This document shows, piece by piece, positions 34,465-44,477 of a DNA stretch of 64,000 nt. The position numbers and the translations under genes were made by a program. This DNA is from Galeruca laticollis (lineage: Eukaryota > Arthropoda > Insecta > Coleoptera > Chrysomelidae): NCBI GenBank assembly GCA_963921935.1, contig OY998179.1, positions 53,426,222 through 53,490,221 of the forward strand. Reading direction: 5' to 3'. How positions within the stretch are numbered: position 1 is the stretch's first letter; the number at the start of each line of letters is the position of its first letter. Below the pieces are notes generated by a model. It was not told where the DNA came from, did no database searches, and saw nothing but the letters and a program-made list of their open reading frames with translations.

Positions 34465-34465
<1 letters not shown>
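33132..34465 (-). mobile_element. Mariner element, apparently complete
   Basis: Terminal inverted repeats CGAGGGCAATTCAGAAACTA (33132) and its inverse ending CCCTCG at 34465 extend for about 30 bp (CTAACCTCCGGTTGAT vs ATCGGAGGTTAG near the ends). Both sides are TA, and the insertion lies inside a TA-repeat tract. Length 1334 bp, normal for mariner. Confidence 0.95.
33231..34304 (-). CDS. Mariner transposase, intact frame
   Basis: 357 codons from the ATG at 34304 (an upstream TTG-initiated extension is not needed). The N terminus carries the paired helix-turn-helix DNA-binding region (RAVIRFFTAKGYSAAAIHRE ... GRPSLV linker ... RENPRFTMAELSTDF). The catalytic core has IVTGDETWI, VFLHDNARPHSA and YSPDLAPSDYHLF; 34 residues separate the second and third Asp, so it is a DD34D mariner. 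The typical WVPKIL (WVPHEL-like) signature is present at about residue 125. No stop or frameshift occurs, and it ends 99 bp from the left TIR. The enzyme excises and inserts the element at TA. It may still be active or have been recently so. Confidence 0.95.
   Translation of the reverse strand: MCAAIENPAKCEVRAVIRFFTAKGYSAAAIHRELCAVYGPKVMSEGVVREWVRLFKSGRENVHDEERSGRPSLVTDELVQTVDAKVRENPRFTMAELSTDFPQISKTLLYEIVTARLGYRKFCARWVPKILTDHHKSQRMASALDFLSRYEDEGEPLLNRIVTGDETWIKYVNPETKEQSKMWAHSDSPTKPKKARQDFSARKLMATVFWDAKGVLLVEFIERGMTINQDVYCETLKTLRRAIQNKRRGMLTSGIVFLHDNARPHSARRTTALLESFKWDVFNHPPYSPDLAPSDYHLFMHMKKWLGSQRFDDDEELKDAVTGWLKAQAGDFYAEGISKLVKRYDKCLNRYGDYVEK

Positions 34466-34511
<46 letters not shown>
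34466..34511. repeat. (TA)n microsatellite
   Basis: Continues the tract into which the mariner inserted. Confidence 0.95.
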
Positions 34512-34514
<3 letters not shown>

Positions 34515-34547
34515 GTGAGCTAAAAATCATCAGGTTTCAAGGTTTCA

Positions 34548-34970
34548 TCTATTAAATGCCCTGAACAATATTCAATCATAAAATAGGTCACTTGTATACC
34601 CGTCCAAAGCTGAATCGTGCTAATAAACCGACATTTTTCCAAAAAAGACAAAAATGTGGTACTTTCAGGTCCATAGCACCCGTTTCAATGGCCCCTGTGA
34701 GCTGAAAATCAATAGGGTTTATATGTGAAATGTCGTGAACAAAATTCATCCATAAAATGTGTGACTTGTTGCAGTCCGACGACAACGACAACGGCGATGA
34801 CGTCGACAAAATACACACAGAATTTTAATCTAAACACCCTTTTTCGTGTTCTTCTTGTCAAAAACGAAAAAATAACAACATTCCTTTTTTTAAAATTCCA
34901 CATTTTTTTTAGGGGAAACCAATAATTATCTCCCTTATTAGATTGGGTTGGGCGGAAAAGTAAAAATATG
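34548..34970 (+). mobile_element. Dispersed element D, copy 2
   Basis: Matches 10962-11855: a monomer with TGAATCGTGCTAA, ACTTGTTGCAGTCCGACGACA, then TTTTTTAGGGGAAACCAATA and the terminal GGTTGGGCGGAAAAGTAAAAA. Confidence 0.75.
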
Positions 34971-34971
34971 G

Positions 34972-35090
34972 ATGTCTGTTTTAAATGAAACTTACTGTTT
35001 CTAGTTAATTGACCAATATATTGAATCGCCTTTAAAAAATCTAAGATAATTGACAATTGATTCGATATTAAATATCATCGACAGATGAGT
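34972..35090 (+). repeat. PLE family A terminal fragment
   Basis: TTTAAATGAAACTTACTGTTTC, TAGTTAATTGACC and a decayed hammerhead-like segment (about 35040-35082) match the ends at 1.3 and 4.9 kb. Confidence 0.75.
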
Positions 35091-36365
35091 GATGATGAGA
35101 AAGTAGAAAAAGAAATAATATAGAGAGCAAAAAAATAATATGATAGCTCATATTAAGCATTTAGCCAAATCTCAGGAGAAAATCAGTTGTCAGAATATGA
35201 ATCTAAAGATAAAGTATTCAATTGTAATATACACTATACTTGGAAAGTGAAAATTGTATATTTATGTAGGATTGAATGAGTTAAAATGGAATGCCTTAGA
35301 AAATAGCTGAAAACCCAAAATGAGAGAAAAATATCCATAATATGAAAACCAACTATATTGACTTAGATAATATAAGTGGAGGAAAGCTACAAAAATGAAG
35401 GAGGCCCAACAAATAGCTAAATAGGAGAATATGAGAAGTGATATCGAATGAGCTCAAGGAAATAACCGAACATAAAAATTGGTATAAGAAAACAAGATAA
35501 ATAAAAGATAGTGTCAATGAAAGTAGGAGTGATAGGAGAAAAGAAGAAATACATAATATGGTAGATACATCGGTTGCTTTTTTGTTGTGAAGATGCTATA
35601 AAGGATTATGTTTAATGATTTCATTTTGCTTAAATACTTTTCTGCAGGTTTTCCCGCAGATGGGTTTCAGATATAGAACATTCACTTGAACAAATTCTTA
35701 TATACCTGCATTAAATGAAGCTGTCTTGTGAGTTGGAAGTTGTTCTTAACTTCTCTTTAATATTAAATATATTTCAGTAGACTAAACTTGAAATTACGAA
35801 CTACTCGGCAAGCTGAGTGTTTATACAAAACAGATTGTTTTGAAAATGTACGGGCCTACATCGTGAAGGATGTCGGTAGAAAAGCGCCAAAGGGTTTCTG
35901 AATTTCCAGTTAATTAATATCCTGGAACAAACACCCCAGGTAATATATTACAATGTGAGTTATGCAATAACGATACCTGGAACATATAAAAATTAATTAA
36001 GGATATTGGTAATGTATACGTAATTAGAAGTGTTGATATAGAAAAATTGAATTATTCTGTTCCTATATAATATATGGCTGCTGCTTTTTCAATCTCGTTT
36101 CTTTTTCTTAAAATTTTAATTATAATTATTGGATTTTCAATCTAAGCACCGTTAAGACCCCATTGTTTTCTAAAATAAGTCATGCTGTTACTATAATCGA
36201 TAAGTATTCTAATTTATTACAACAATAGAATAGAATTGCCACGAATGTTTACATAGATATAATATTAAAGAATCATTGTTTCATCAAAATGGAATTGAGT
36301 TCCGTTGTTTATCACAAATATAGTGTATCTCACCCAAAATTGATGATGATAGACAAATTTGAAAC
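35091..36365. other. No gene recognised
   Basis: A-rich sequence on the plus strand, stops in all frames at short intervals; no domain recognised. Confidence 0.5.
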
Positions 36366-36368
36366 TAA

Positions 36369-37889
36369 ACTGCGCCGCAAAATTAACGAATAATTTAAAA
36401 ATGATCTCAAAACCACCTTTACCTCCTCTTCAAAGGGCATTTATTAGTTTGGTTATACTAAATATGTTTTTTACAATTTATTGATTCACCGAAGCGTATA
36501 AATGAAAATACGAAGATAATAAAAGGAGTAACCAAATTTTTATTTTTTTATATGTATGAAAAATATGAAATTACAATATTTAATATCTTGTGTTGCCTCC
36601 CCTTGCCCTAATTACGGCTTCACATCTTCTTGGCATGCTTAAAATCAGATTTTGAATTTCAACTTCATCAATCTGCTCCCATATTTCAGTGAGCCTTAAT
36701 GACAGAACATTTAGATTCTCAGGTGGAGGCATTAAGGCTCTAACAGTTCGACCCATGTTGTACCATAAGTGCTCTATGGGGTTAAGGTCAGGATTTCTAG
36801 ATAGCCACGGCAAAGTTGAAATTTCGACTCCCTGGAGGTAATTTTATACCACTCTTACCACATGCGGACGTGCATTAATAAAAAATATTCTCGAATAAAT
36901 GGGGCGTATAGTACCACATGCGGTTCTTAAATGTCTGTTATGTATCGATCAGCAGTCAAACAACCTCCCTGAATCATAACCAACTCCGTATGGGCCTCCA
37001 AACTAATGCCACCCTATACCATTATAGACCCCCCTCCATAGCTTACTGTTTCTACAATGTTGCATTGGGCGTATCGCTTTTCAGGGCTTCGGTACACTCT
37101 CCTACATCGATCATCACTAAAACGACAAAATCTGGACTCATCGCTAAACAATACATTGCTCCATTCACGATTACCCCAGTGCTGGTGCTCTTGGTCAAAC
37201 TGGAGTCGCAGGCTTCGATGGTTTACGGTTACAAGAGGACCAGTTGCAGCACGATAGGGGGTAATTTCGAGTTCTGTCAACCTTCTTCGCACGGTATCTT
37301 GGCTAATTTGGTGATTATACCTACGAGAAAATTCTTGCTGTAGTGAAGTGCTTGTAAAAAATCGAGTTCTTAATGCGTGCAATCGCAAAAATCGATCTTG
37401 ATTGTTAGTTCTGACCCTATTCCGTCCTTGTCCAGGTGTTCTTCCGTTACTACCAGTCTCCCTAAATCGTGCTATAGCCCTGAGTATGGTAGATTGTGTC
37501 ACTCCCAGACGTAGTGCCACTTCAACATGTGGCAAGCCTTCTGTCATAAGTACTACGGCAGTAGCACATTCTTCACGCGAAATATTTCTCATCGCACGAT
37601 CGTTTTGGGCCATTTTGTGTTGTAATTTGAATATCGCCTATACAAGTGTAAAAAGCAAACTAACAGCAAATTAACGACTAAACTTAAAATCTAAGGAATT
37701 TTGTTAAATTTATGTTTTGTAGTAATGTAAGAAAAATCGGCTTTTTATGTATTCGTCACAAAAACGATATCTTGAAAAATTTGAAGAACATCATAAATAA
37801 ATATTTATAAACCAGTGGCGCCATTAAAAAAATGTTTTATGGTCATTGTTTCAATTTTTAAAATTATGCATTAATTTTGCGGTACAGTG
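36369..37889 (-). mobile_element. Tc1-like element, decayed
   Basis: Inverted ends: ACTGCGCCGCAAAATTAACG at the left and TTAATTTTGCGGTACAGT at the right, continuing for about 40 bp at lower identity (TAATTTAAAAAT vs ATTTTTAAAATTA). The transposase pseudogene lies between on the minus strand. Confidence 0.75.
36580..37613 (-). pseudogene. Tc1-like transposase
   Basis: The first 199 codons (37613-37014) are open: HTH_Tnp-like region (EECATAVVLMTEGLPHVEVA, GVTQSTILRAIARF), linker GRTPGQGRNRVRT, and the first catalytic Asp in NVLFSDESRF. The middle (37013-36814) holds an ARPH remnant of the second Asp motif with frameshifts. The C-terminal part (36813-36580) contains LSRNPDLNPIEHLWYNM with the third residue, Glu, so this is a DD34E-type enzyme. 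The RARGGNTRY end is typical of the group. Two or more disruptions make it inactive. Confidence 0.85.
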
Positions 37890-38185
37890 TAATATTTGTG
37901 ATGAAGTGAAGTCGAAAAAGAGCAATACTTTTATTTTATCTCGTAGATCTCATCAAATCATTGTGTTTCAAGAATATATTCAATCTCATGTGTTTGCAGT
38001 TTGAAAATTATTTTCTCTATTTGGTAAAATTTTATATTAGTAGTAGTCTTCTATAATTTCCATATCTTGACTTCGCAATGAAAATATTCTCCATTCAATT
38101 GATGGAGTCTCGTTCACTGTTGGGGAATATAACTCAAAACAAGTTCAACTATAGTTTTGACAGCTCCTAAACATCGAATTATCCA
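37890..38185. other. No gene recognised
   Basis: AT-rich sequence between the Tc1 and the env remnant. Confidence 0.5.
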
Positions 38186-38923
38186 TTACATACTGACATT
38201 GCTGATGCCGTAGAACACTTTACCATAACCATCCAGATAGTAGCAAATTCTTCGAATGACTGCTTCAAATTCTAAAATATTTTTATCTTTCAATTCTAAA
38301 GGTAATTCCGCTTGATAGTAATAATGCACTTTTTGAAACTCGGCAAACAAATCGTGGGATTTTATAATACTAGGATGCATAGCTCTTCTTAGCTTACAAA
38401 AGGTTAAGGAATTTTCTGACGTTTCTGAAATGTAGAAAATTACACTGAATGTGATAAGAAATTCATTGAATAGCTGTTTAAAATAAATAATATTTTCTGA
38501 ATTTGCTTTAAAATCGAAAATTTCTCCTATCTCAAATATTTCCGTTTTAAATATTTTTTCATTATACTGAATGTCCTGAATTTTTTTATTTAGATTATCA
38601 ATTATTCGGTGACGAACAGAATATTGCTTTTTAATTTGATTCTTGTTTCCTTCGTTTTGTTTTAAATGTTCCTTAATTGAATTAATTCTTTGTCCATCTT
38701 CAGAGTCCAAGTTTCCCGTAATTGTTTTTACTATTGATCCAATACCGTTAATCAACCCTCTCTTTGGCCTATATAAGGTAGAATGAATATTAATTCCATC
38801 AGTACTATCCTTAGTGTACTGTATTATAATTACAATATTTTCTGTTTCCGTTAGAAAAAATGTATTATTAGACATATTATATGCAACGTGATTATATTGT
38901 ATAAATAAACTTATTATATTCAA
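38186..38923 (-). pseudogene. Gypsy-3 envelope-like protein, N- and C-terminally truncated
   Basis: A 245-codon frame preceded directly by a stop (TAG). It contains the basic furin-type cleavage site RPKR immediately followed by a hydrophobic, glycine-containing segment (GLINGIGSIVK) and the GNLDSEDG block, the fusion-peptide region characteristic of insect errantivirus and baculovirus F-like envelope proteins (about residues 52-80). A heptad-rich segment follows. No signal peptide precedes it, and no transmembrane anchor follows the stop at 38186. In the family the protein mediates membrane fusion; this copy is a relic of an endogenous retrovirus and cannot make a complete envelope protein. 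Confidence 0.75.
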
Positions 38924-38989
38924 CTAGTAGTGCACTTAAATTATAAAAATGAACGAAAGTATGACAGGTTTTCTGCAGCTTGTCATTTC

Positions 38990-39980
38990 CAAGATTTATG
39001 GGAAGTATACCCAAGTTATGGGTAACATCTTTCATTTTGACTGTTGCGTCTCCGACGGTGACGGACCTGAAATGAATTTATAGGATGTCTTTTTAGGACG
39101 TTCTATGTTTGGAAGATGAATATTTTATGAAGTATTTTTGTTGTATAGTAGCGATTTCAGCTGCTTTTAGGGATATTTTTGCTTCCAATTTTTTCACTTT
39201 CATATTTGTTTTTGGTTTTGCCTTGTGCCTGTTGATTACGTACATACACATTAGTGGGTATTATATGGTAATTCTACACAGATTTTATTGGCTTTAGAGA
39301 TTACAAATGATATGGTTTCCTGTAATTTTTTATTCGAGTATAAAATTTTCATTTTATATTTATGATTTTGTATACATTTATTAACAAGTTGTTGACATAT
39401 TTCTATATCGAAAGGTGTATTACTATTTATGTGTCCGGTAATTATTTCGTTTGGTTTTAATTGCAGAATGAACGCTATTATTATAGGCTAATAATGCGTA
39501 ATAGAACATTATGTTACTAGTAGTAGAAGGCTATCATTATTGTTGAGCCCAGATTCTTGCACCGCCGATGCGTTAGCCGAGGCTGTGCAAACTGGGCGGA
39601 ACCTATAATGGGTCTTCTGCTCCGAGTGACATAATATACTATTTTTTCTTCAAGCGTAAAAATAATGTAGAAAAAATTGGATATATTGTTTATATCTCAA
39701 CCATTCATTATTGCAAATATGTAAAAAACAGTTATGGCTTGCATAAGCATTATCTATTTATTAATTGTAAGATTAAAGGGGCAGTTTTGTATACTGCAGT
39801 TATTTAAAGTTAGGCCACTGCCACAGCTTTCGGCTTCGAGATTCACAATCTTGTCATTGCTGTTCATGTTATGGTTAGTAAGGTGTTTGTTTATATTTAT
39901 TATGTCAGAAATATTTTCATTTGAAAGGTTTCCTGAATGTAAATCTCTTTCGATTCCAGAACTCGTACTTTGTTCTTCTC
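38990..39980. other. Noncoding, insertion-flank sequence
   Basis: No gene. Contains a strong hairpin at 39547-39597 and the left partner of an inverted repeat at 39641-39666. Confidence 0.5.
39547..39597. repeat. Hairpin with GC-rich stem
   Basis: GCCCAG and TTGCAC on the left pair with GTGCAA and CTGGGC on the right, around a ~22 nt loop, in otherwise AT-rich DNA. Confidence 0.7.
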
Positions 39981-39981
39981 C

Positions 39982-40885
39982 TCAATGAAATATTCTTTGT
40001 GCAGTTTGTTTCTTGCTGGAAACAGAATCTTCTAAGTATCCTTCAGCAACACTGGTGGATTTCCATCCACCATGTCGTTTTAAAGCGGTAATGTCCACTA
40101 CGTTGTCAAATAAAATAGTTGCTGAAGTTCTACGAAGGCAATGTCCCGAATATTCATCAAGATTCGTTAATTTCAAATACATGGCAACGTCTTTTGGAAC
40201 GTTTGAAATTTTATGTATACCCATTACCACACGGTGACATTTACCGTTTTGATATTGAATAAAAAATCGCTTCAGATCCATAACATCCGGACGAAGTGCC
40301 GTATACTGTCTGACCAAGTTCAAATAGAAATCGCCAAGTACAGTAAATGACCGTTGTTTTTTGTGTTTGTGATATTTATTAAAATTAAATTTCCTGTCTT
40401 GGATTTCGCTAACCTTCAAATGAACGAGTTCATCGCATCTACAGGCTCCTGTGACTCCAAATATTAATATAAACTAAAAACAAACGTTGGAATATGTGAA
40501 AAAAGAATGGGCCGGCGCTAAGAATCGAACCGCAGCCCTCTGAGACGGAACACAAAAGCTCTACCGCTGAGCTATCGTGGTATAAATACTTTTTAAGTTC
40601 GAAATACGTTCATTGTTGTCAATTTAAATATTAATCTTCTGAAGGATATTATTTTCAACGATTTAATAAATGTAATAATAATGAAAAAAATAGGAAAGTA
40701 CCTACTTTTGTTGTTAAATAAACATTATTCGGTGCATCCTGAAGAAATTTATCAAATTGGTCTTTTGTTAATACTTTTAATTTTTTCGGGGGATAATTTT
40801 CCCCTTGTCGCTTTAAAAATGCGGCTAATTTGGTATAATTTTCCATTTTTACATTATGTTTGATGTTTAATTGAGTTTTAATCAT
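39982..40885 (-). CDS. Tyrosine recombinase, Crypton-like, two exons
   Basis: Exon 1 is 40885-40706 (ATG to AAA, 60 codons), the intron 40705-40474 begins GTAGGT and ends TTTTTAG, exon 2 is 40473-39982. The frame is kept exactly across the junction (phase 0), giving 223 residues. Exon 1 has a core-binding-like segment (LAAFLKRQGENYPPKKLKVL). Exon 2 has GACRCDEL (first catalytic Arg), a Lys-containing strand region (KRFFIQYQNGK), GHCLRRTSA (HxxR), RHGGWKS (His/Trp) and AEGYLEDS (nucleophilic Tyr). All expected catalytic residues of the family are present. The protein is short, so upstream exons may be missing. It sits between Gypsy-3 integrase and env. Domesticated Crypton-derived gene or mobile element cannot be decided here. 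Confidence 0.8.
40509..40581 (-). ncRNA. tRNA-like sequence inside the recombinase intron
   Basis: On the minus strand TAGCTCAGCGGTAGAGC is a consensus D arm and A box, and GGTTCGATTCT a consensus B box. Anticodon stem pairing needs an enlarged loop, and acceptor and T stems do not pair, so this is more likely a tRNA-derived SINE head or pseudogene than a tRNA gene. Confidence 0.45.
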
Positions 40886-41339
40886 TGTTAATCATTGAAT
40901 ATAATGCCCATAGTGTCCAACTTTTAAATTTTCTTGACAAATATGTAAAATAAGCAAGCATAACATTTTCTGTATATCTTCGTACAATATTTTATTTGCA
41001 CCAATTTATGAATTTTTCATAAGCAAAATCATACACTTTTCCTGACTTCGTCGAAATTAGTGTTTCAATAGTAGAATTAGTTATTCCCACTAATTTCGGA
41101 GGTGTACATTGAAGTTATTCTTCGTGAGACATTTCTACAATACACTTTTCAAAACTGACAAACATCAAATTAAATAAAAATTGAATAACAGTTCCTGCCT
41201 ACTTGGTTACAACGCCCATAATAAGACGTTGCTATCGTTTCTCATTATTTTGTTACTAGTACAATAATCAGCGTTCATTATTTTACTAGTGAAAGAATAA
41301 GTTATTTCTACGATCTGTGTTGCCGAGAATAATATAGAT

Positions 41340-41366
41340 ATTATTATACGCTTGAAGAAAAAATAT
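41340..41366. repeat. Inverted partner of 39641-39666
   Basis: ATACGCTTGAAGAAAAAAT is the inverse of ATTTTTTCTTCAAGCGTA at 39641. The two bracket the recombinase gene at a distance of 1.7 kb. Confidence 0.75.
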
Positions 41367-41441
41367 TTTATTTTCAATAGTTTCATTTTTAAAATAATTT
41401 TGGTTATTCAAAAGTCTGATGTGTTCAATAATTATCCGAAA

Positions 41442-42240
41442 TTATTGGGTCTGGATACAGAGGTGTGTGAAATACTTAATTAGACTATGAGCTACTTCTA
41501 TTCCTAGTCTAGATTTTAATTCATATATTTGACCATATTTGGAAAACGAATCTATTATCGTAAGAAATTTACTTTTTTTTAAGGTTATTGCCTCCAAATC
41601 CAATATTTGGAAAGGTTTTGCAGCTGTAGGAGATACATTTAAAAATGGTTTTATTGGTTTTTCTATCACATTTGCTTAACTGGCAAACTTCGCATTCGTT
41701 TATATAAGTTTGTATAGATGCTCTTTGATTAGGCCAATAATACAAAGCTTTTAATTGATTTTAAATTTCATCTAATCCTCTATAATTAGTCTTACCATCG
41801 TTGTAGTTTTGAATAACTTCTTTGACTTCATTTTAAGGAACGTCTATTAATTTTTTATTACATTCAACAAAGTCATTCTGAGAATCTTGAAAGTGATTTT
41901 ATAGAACGACATTGAATTTTTCATAATTGAAAGGTGTTCGAAATAAATAAAATATTTAGTTTAAGGTACTATGCGTTATTTCACGAAATTAATGACATGT
42001 TGCTCGAAACAGTTTTTAAATAATTGTACAATAATTATTTGCTTATTTTCATACATTTTTATAATACTGGGTACGGCTGGTGCGAAATTTACTACTAAAA
42101 ATATTGAATGATTTCTGAATCTGAAATTGGTATACGAATTACAGGATTTTCTTCATTTCTATGAACTTTGATATCTTCGTCATCATACTCATTATTATTA
42201 CTCTCATTATCTGTTTCAACTATTAGATAAATATAATCAT
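41442..42240 (-). pseudogene. Gypsy-3 integrase
   Basis: The N-terminal zinc-binding part reads NYRGLDEI then LKALYYWPNQRASIQTYINE and CEVC, with one His position substituted. The catalytic core begins after a frame change: KSKFLTIIDSFSKYGQIYEL, then HSLIKYFTH. Only the first part of the DDE core is present, ending at a stop at 41442, so the later catalytic residues are absent. Integrase would insert the element cDNA. Confidence 0.75.
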
Positions 42241-42259
42241 CGGGAGATGATGAGATTTT

Positions 42260-42829
42260 TTAATAAAATTTGTCCATATAAACTAATAAATTGTTAGAAC
42301 ACTGGGGTTCTTGTAATTTAGTTTCATTATTATCTATTTGAATTCGGGATAAACAATCGATGTTGATATATAAAGCACCCTTTTTGTATACGATATCATA
42401 ATCATATTCTTCAAGTTTCAAGCGCCACCTGACAAGCTTTGAACTTGGATCTTCAAGTAAGAACAACCATTGCAGTGGTTTATGATCGGTAACTATTGTA
42501 CATTTTCTGCGAAAAACATAGGGGCGGAAGTATTTGGCTTCCCAAAATATGGCAAGAAGCTCTTTCTCGATTACAGAATAGTTGCATTCTGAATAATATA
42601 GGGCACTGTTGGCGTAAGCCACAGGTAAATCAGAGCCTATTTTGCCTTGACTTAAAACAGCACCTAAAGCATAATTGTTGGTGTCTGTGGTAACGTTAAA
42701 GGGTTTAGTAAAATCTGAATATTGAAGTATTGGTTCATTTATCAACAGATTTTTACACATTACAAAATATTCGACATAGTCTGGATCATTTACATTGATA
42801 ATTGCATCTTTTTTCAATATAAGGTTCAA
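42260..42829 (-). pseudogene. Gypsy-3 RNase H domain and RT connection
   Basis: An open segment of 189 codons: connection (EPILQYSDFTKPFNVTTDTN), RNase H with catalytic Asp in TTDTN, Glu in EKELLAIFWEAK, Asp in IVTDHKPLQWLF, then WRLKLEEYDYDIVYKKGALY and a DCLSR motif (ADxLSR-like, changed). RNase H degrades the RNA strand of the hybrid. The domain itself looks undamaged, but it is separated from RT by a frame break at about 42850-42900. Confidence 0.85.
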
Positions 42830-42917
42830 TCTAATAGTTTATGGTTCAGTCAATTTTGAAAAATCTTTTATACATTTTTGGTATTACCCTAGGAGTCCAA
42901 GGAATCCTTTTAATTGT

Positions 42918-43650
42918 TTAGAATTTTTTGGTATCGAAAAGTTTATCTGGGTTCGACTTTACACCTTCTGGCGTGACAATATGGCCTATATATGCAACTT
43001 CTTCTCGCAAGAATTCGTATTTGACAATCTGTAATTTGAAATTAGAATCGCTTAATCTATTGAATACTTCTTTTAGATTTGTGATGTGTTCTTGTAAGCT
43101 GGTACTGAATACAATTATATCATCAAGGTACACCAAATATTTCTTGTTCTGTATGCATATTAGAATATTGTCCCTGACCCTTTGAAATATTTCAGGAGCC
43201 CCTTTTACACCCATGGGCATGGGAACATATTCATAGTGCCCATTTTCTATACTAAACGCTGTTTTCGGAATACCCTCCTCAGCCATCTCAATCTGATGAA
43301 AACCAGAAGCGAGATCTAATGTAAAATATTGACAACTTCCAAGCTTTCTAGTAATGTTGTAATATATGGCAATGGATATATATCTCCAATTGTGATCTCC
43401 TTTAGTTTTCGATAGTCAACAACGAGTCGAAACCTCAGTTTTTGAGAAGCATCTTAGAAGGTCTAATAATAATATCCTCTAACATTTTTTTTATTTGTTT
43501 CTGAATTTACGTTCGTTGAATCTCGGGATATCTGTATGATTTTGAATAAATAGGTATTCCGTCAGACGTTTTAATGCGGTGTTTTATTTTACTTGTGAAG
43601 TTAAGCTGATTTCCTTTAACATGAAAATATCACTATATTCTTGAACTAAT
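42918..43650 (-). pseudogene. Gypsy-3 reverse transcriptase
   Basis: The open part (43286-42918) reads EMAEEGIPKTAF-like sequence, HYEYVPMPMGVKGAPEIFQR (motif B) and YLVYLDDIIVFS (motif C, YLDD intact), LREEVAYIGHIV. Upstream 43650-43290 contains motif A and the N-terminal RT only in broken frames (FRLVVDYRKL-like at about 43440-43400). Confidence 0.8.
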
Positions 43651-43989
43651 TTTAATACAGATTGTTTCTCTTCGGAACTCATATGATCAGTTCTAAATTA
43701 GAAACATCGAATTCAACATTTTCAGAATAAATATTTTTCAAATTTGGGTTGAGGGTTTGTTCGTATTAATCGAATGTCTCAAGCACTAATAGAAGAGCTT
43801 GAATATACTCGAAAGTTGACTTCTAAAGGATTTGAAACTGTAGTCAGTATTATTTTCAACATTTGTTAAACTTTCCGTGATTACAAATTTCCTAATTCAT
43901 GTATATGGTATAATTGCATTAAACTTTTTCATATTTTCAATATTTAATTTAATTACTTGCTCACAACGTGGAAGCACTACTAAACAATT

Positions 43990-44420
43990 CGTGAATCCAA
44001 TTCTAATTTCGGAGTAATTTAATTTAATTTAGCTATACCGAGTCATTAATAAATTATTATTTAAATCAATAACTGCATTAAGTATTTTTCATTCATCCAT
44101 CTAATCCTAGTAAACAATCTAAACGATCGTGAAATTTGAAAACACGATATTCTAAATGAAGCGGTGGCCTATAATTAAACATTTTAAAGATTTAAATGAA
44201 AGTGGAGAAATTTTGTTGGTTGCTACCGAAGGCAGATTTTACCTGGAACGGTTTTTGAATAAAAGATTCTTTTAAATATTTTTCAGCTATAGCTGTTGTC
44301 ACAAAAGTATCTTGTGCTGCAAGTGTCAATTGAAATATTTATATTTTGTACTGGGGAAATTATATTGGATAACGCACTTTCTGAATCATTTTAGTTTAAC
44401 AATTCGATAATTGTTTGGTT
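43990..44420 (-). pseudogene. Gypsy-3 protease remnant
   Basis: The minus strand reads FKFHDRLDCLLGLDG followed by an INDSV-like tail with several stops, matching the C-terminal half of Gypsy aspartic proteases. The active-site DTG triad is not clearly recovered. Confidence 0.5.
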
Positions 44421-44477
44421 CCGAGGCTTGTGTCTCTAAAAAATTATCGGATTCATCATAAGTGCAATCTCAATCGT

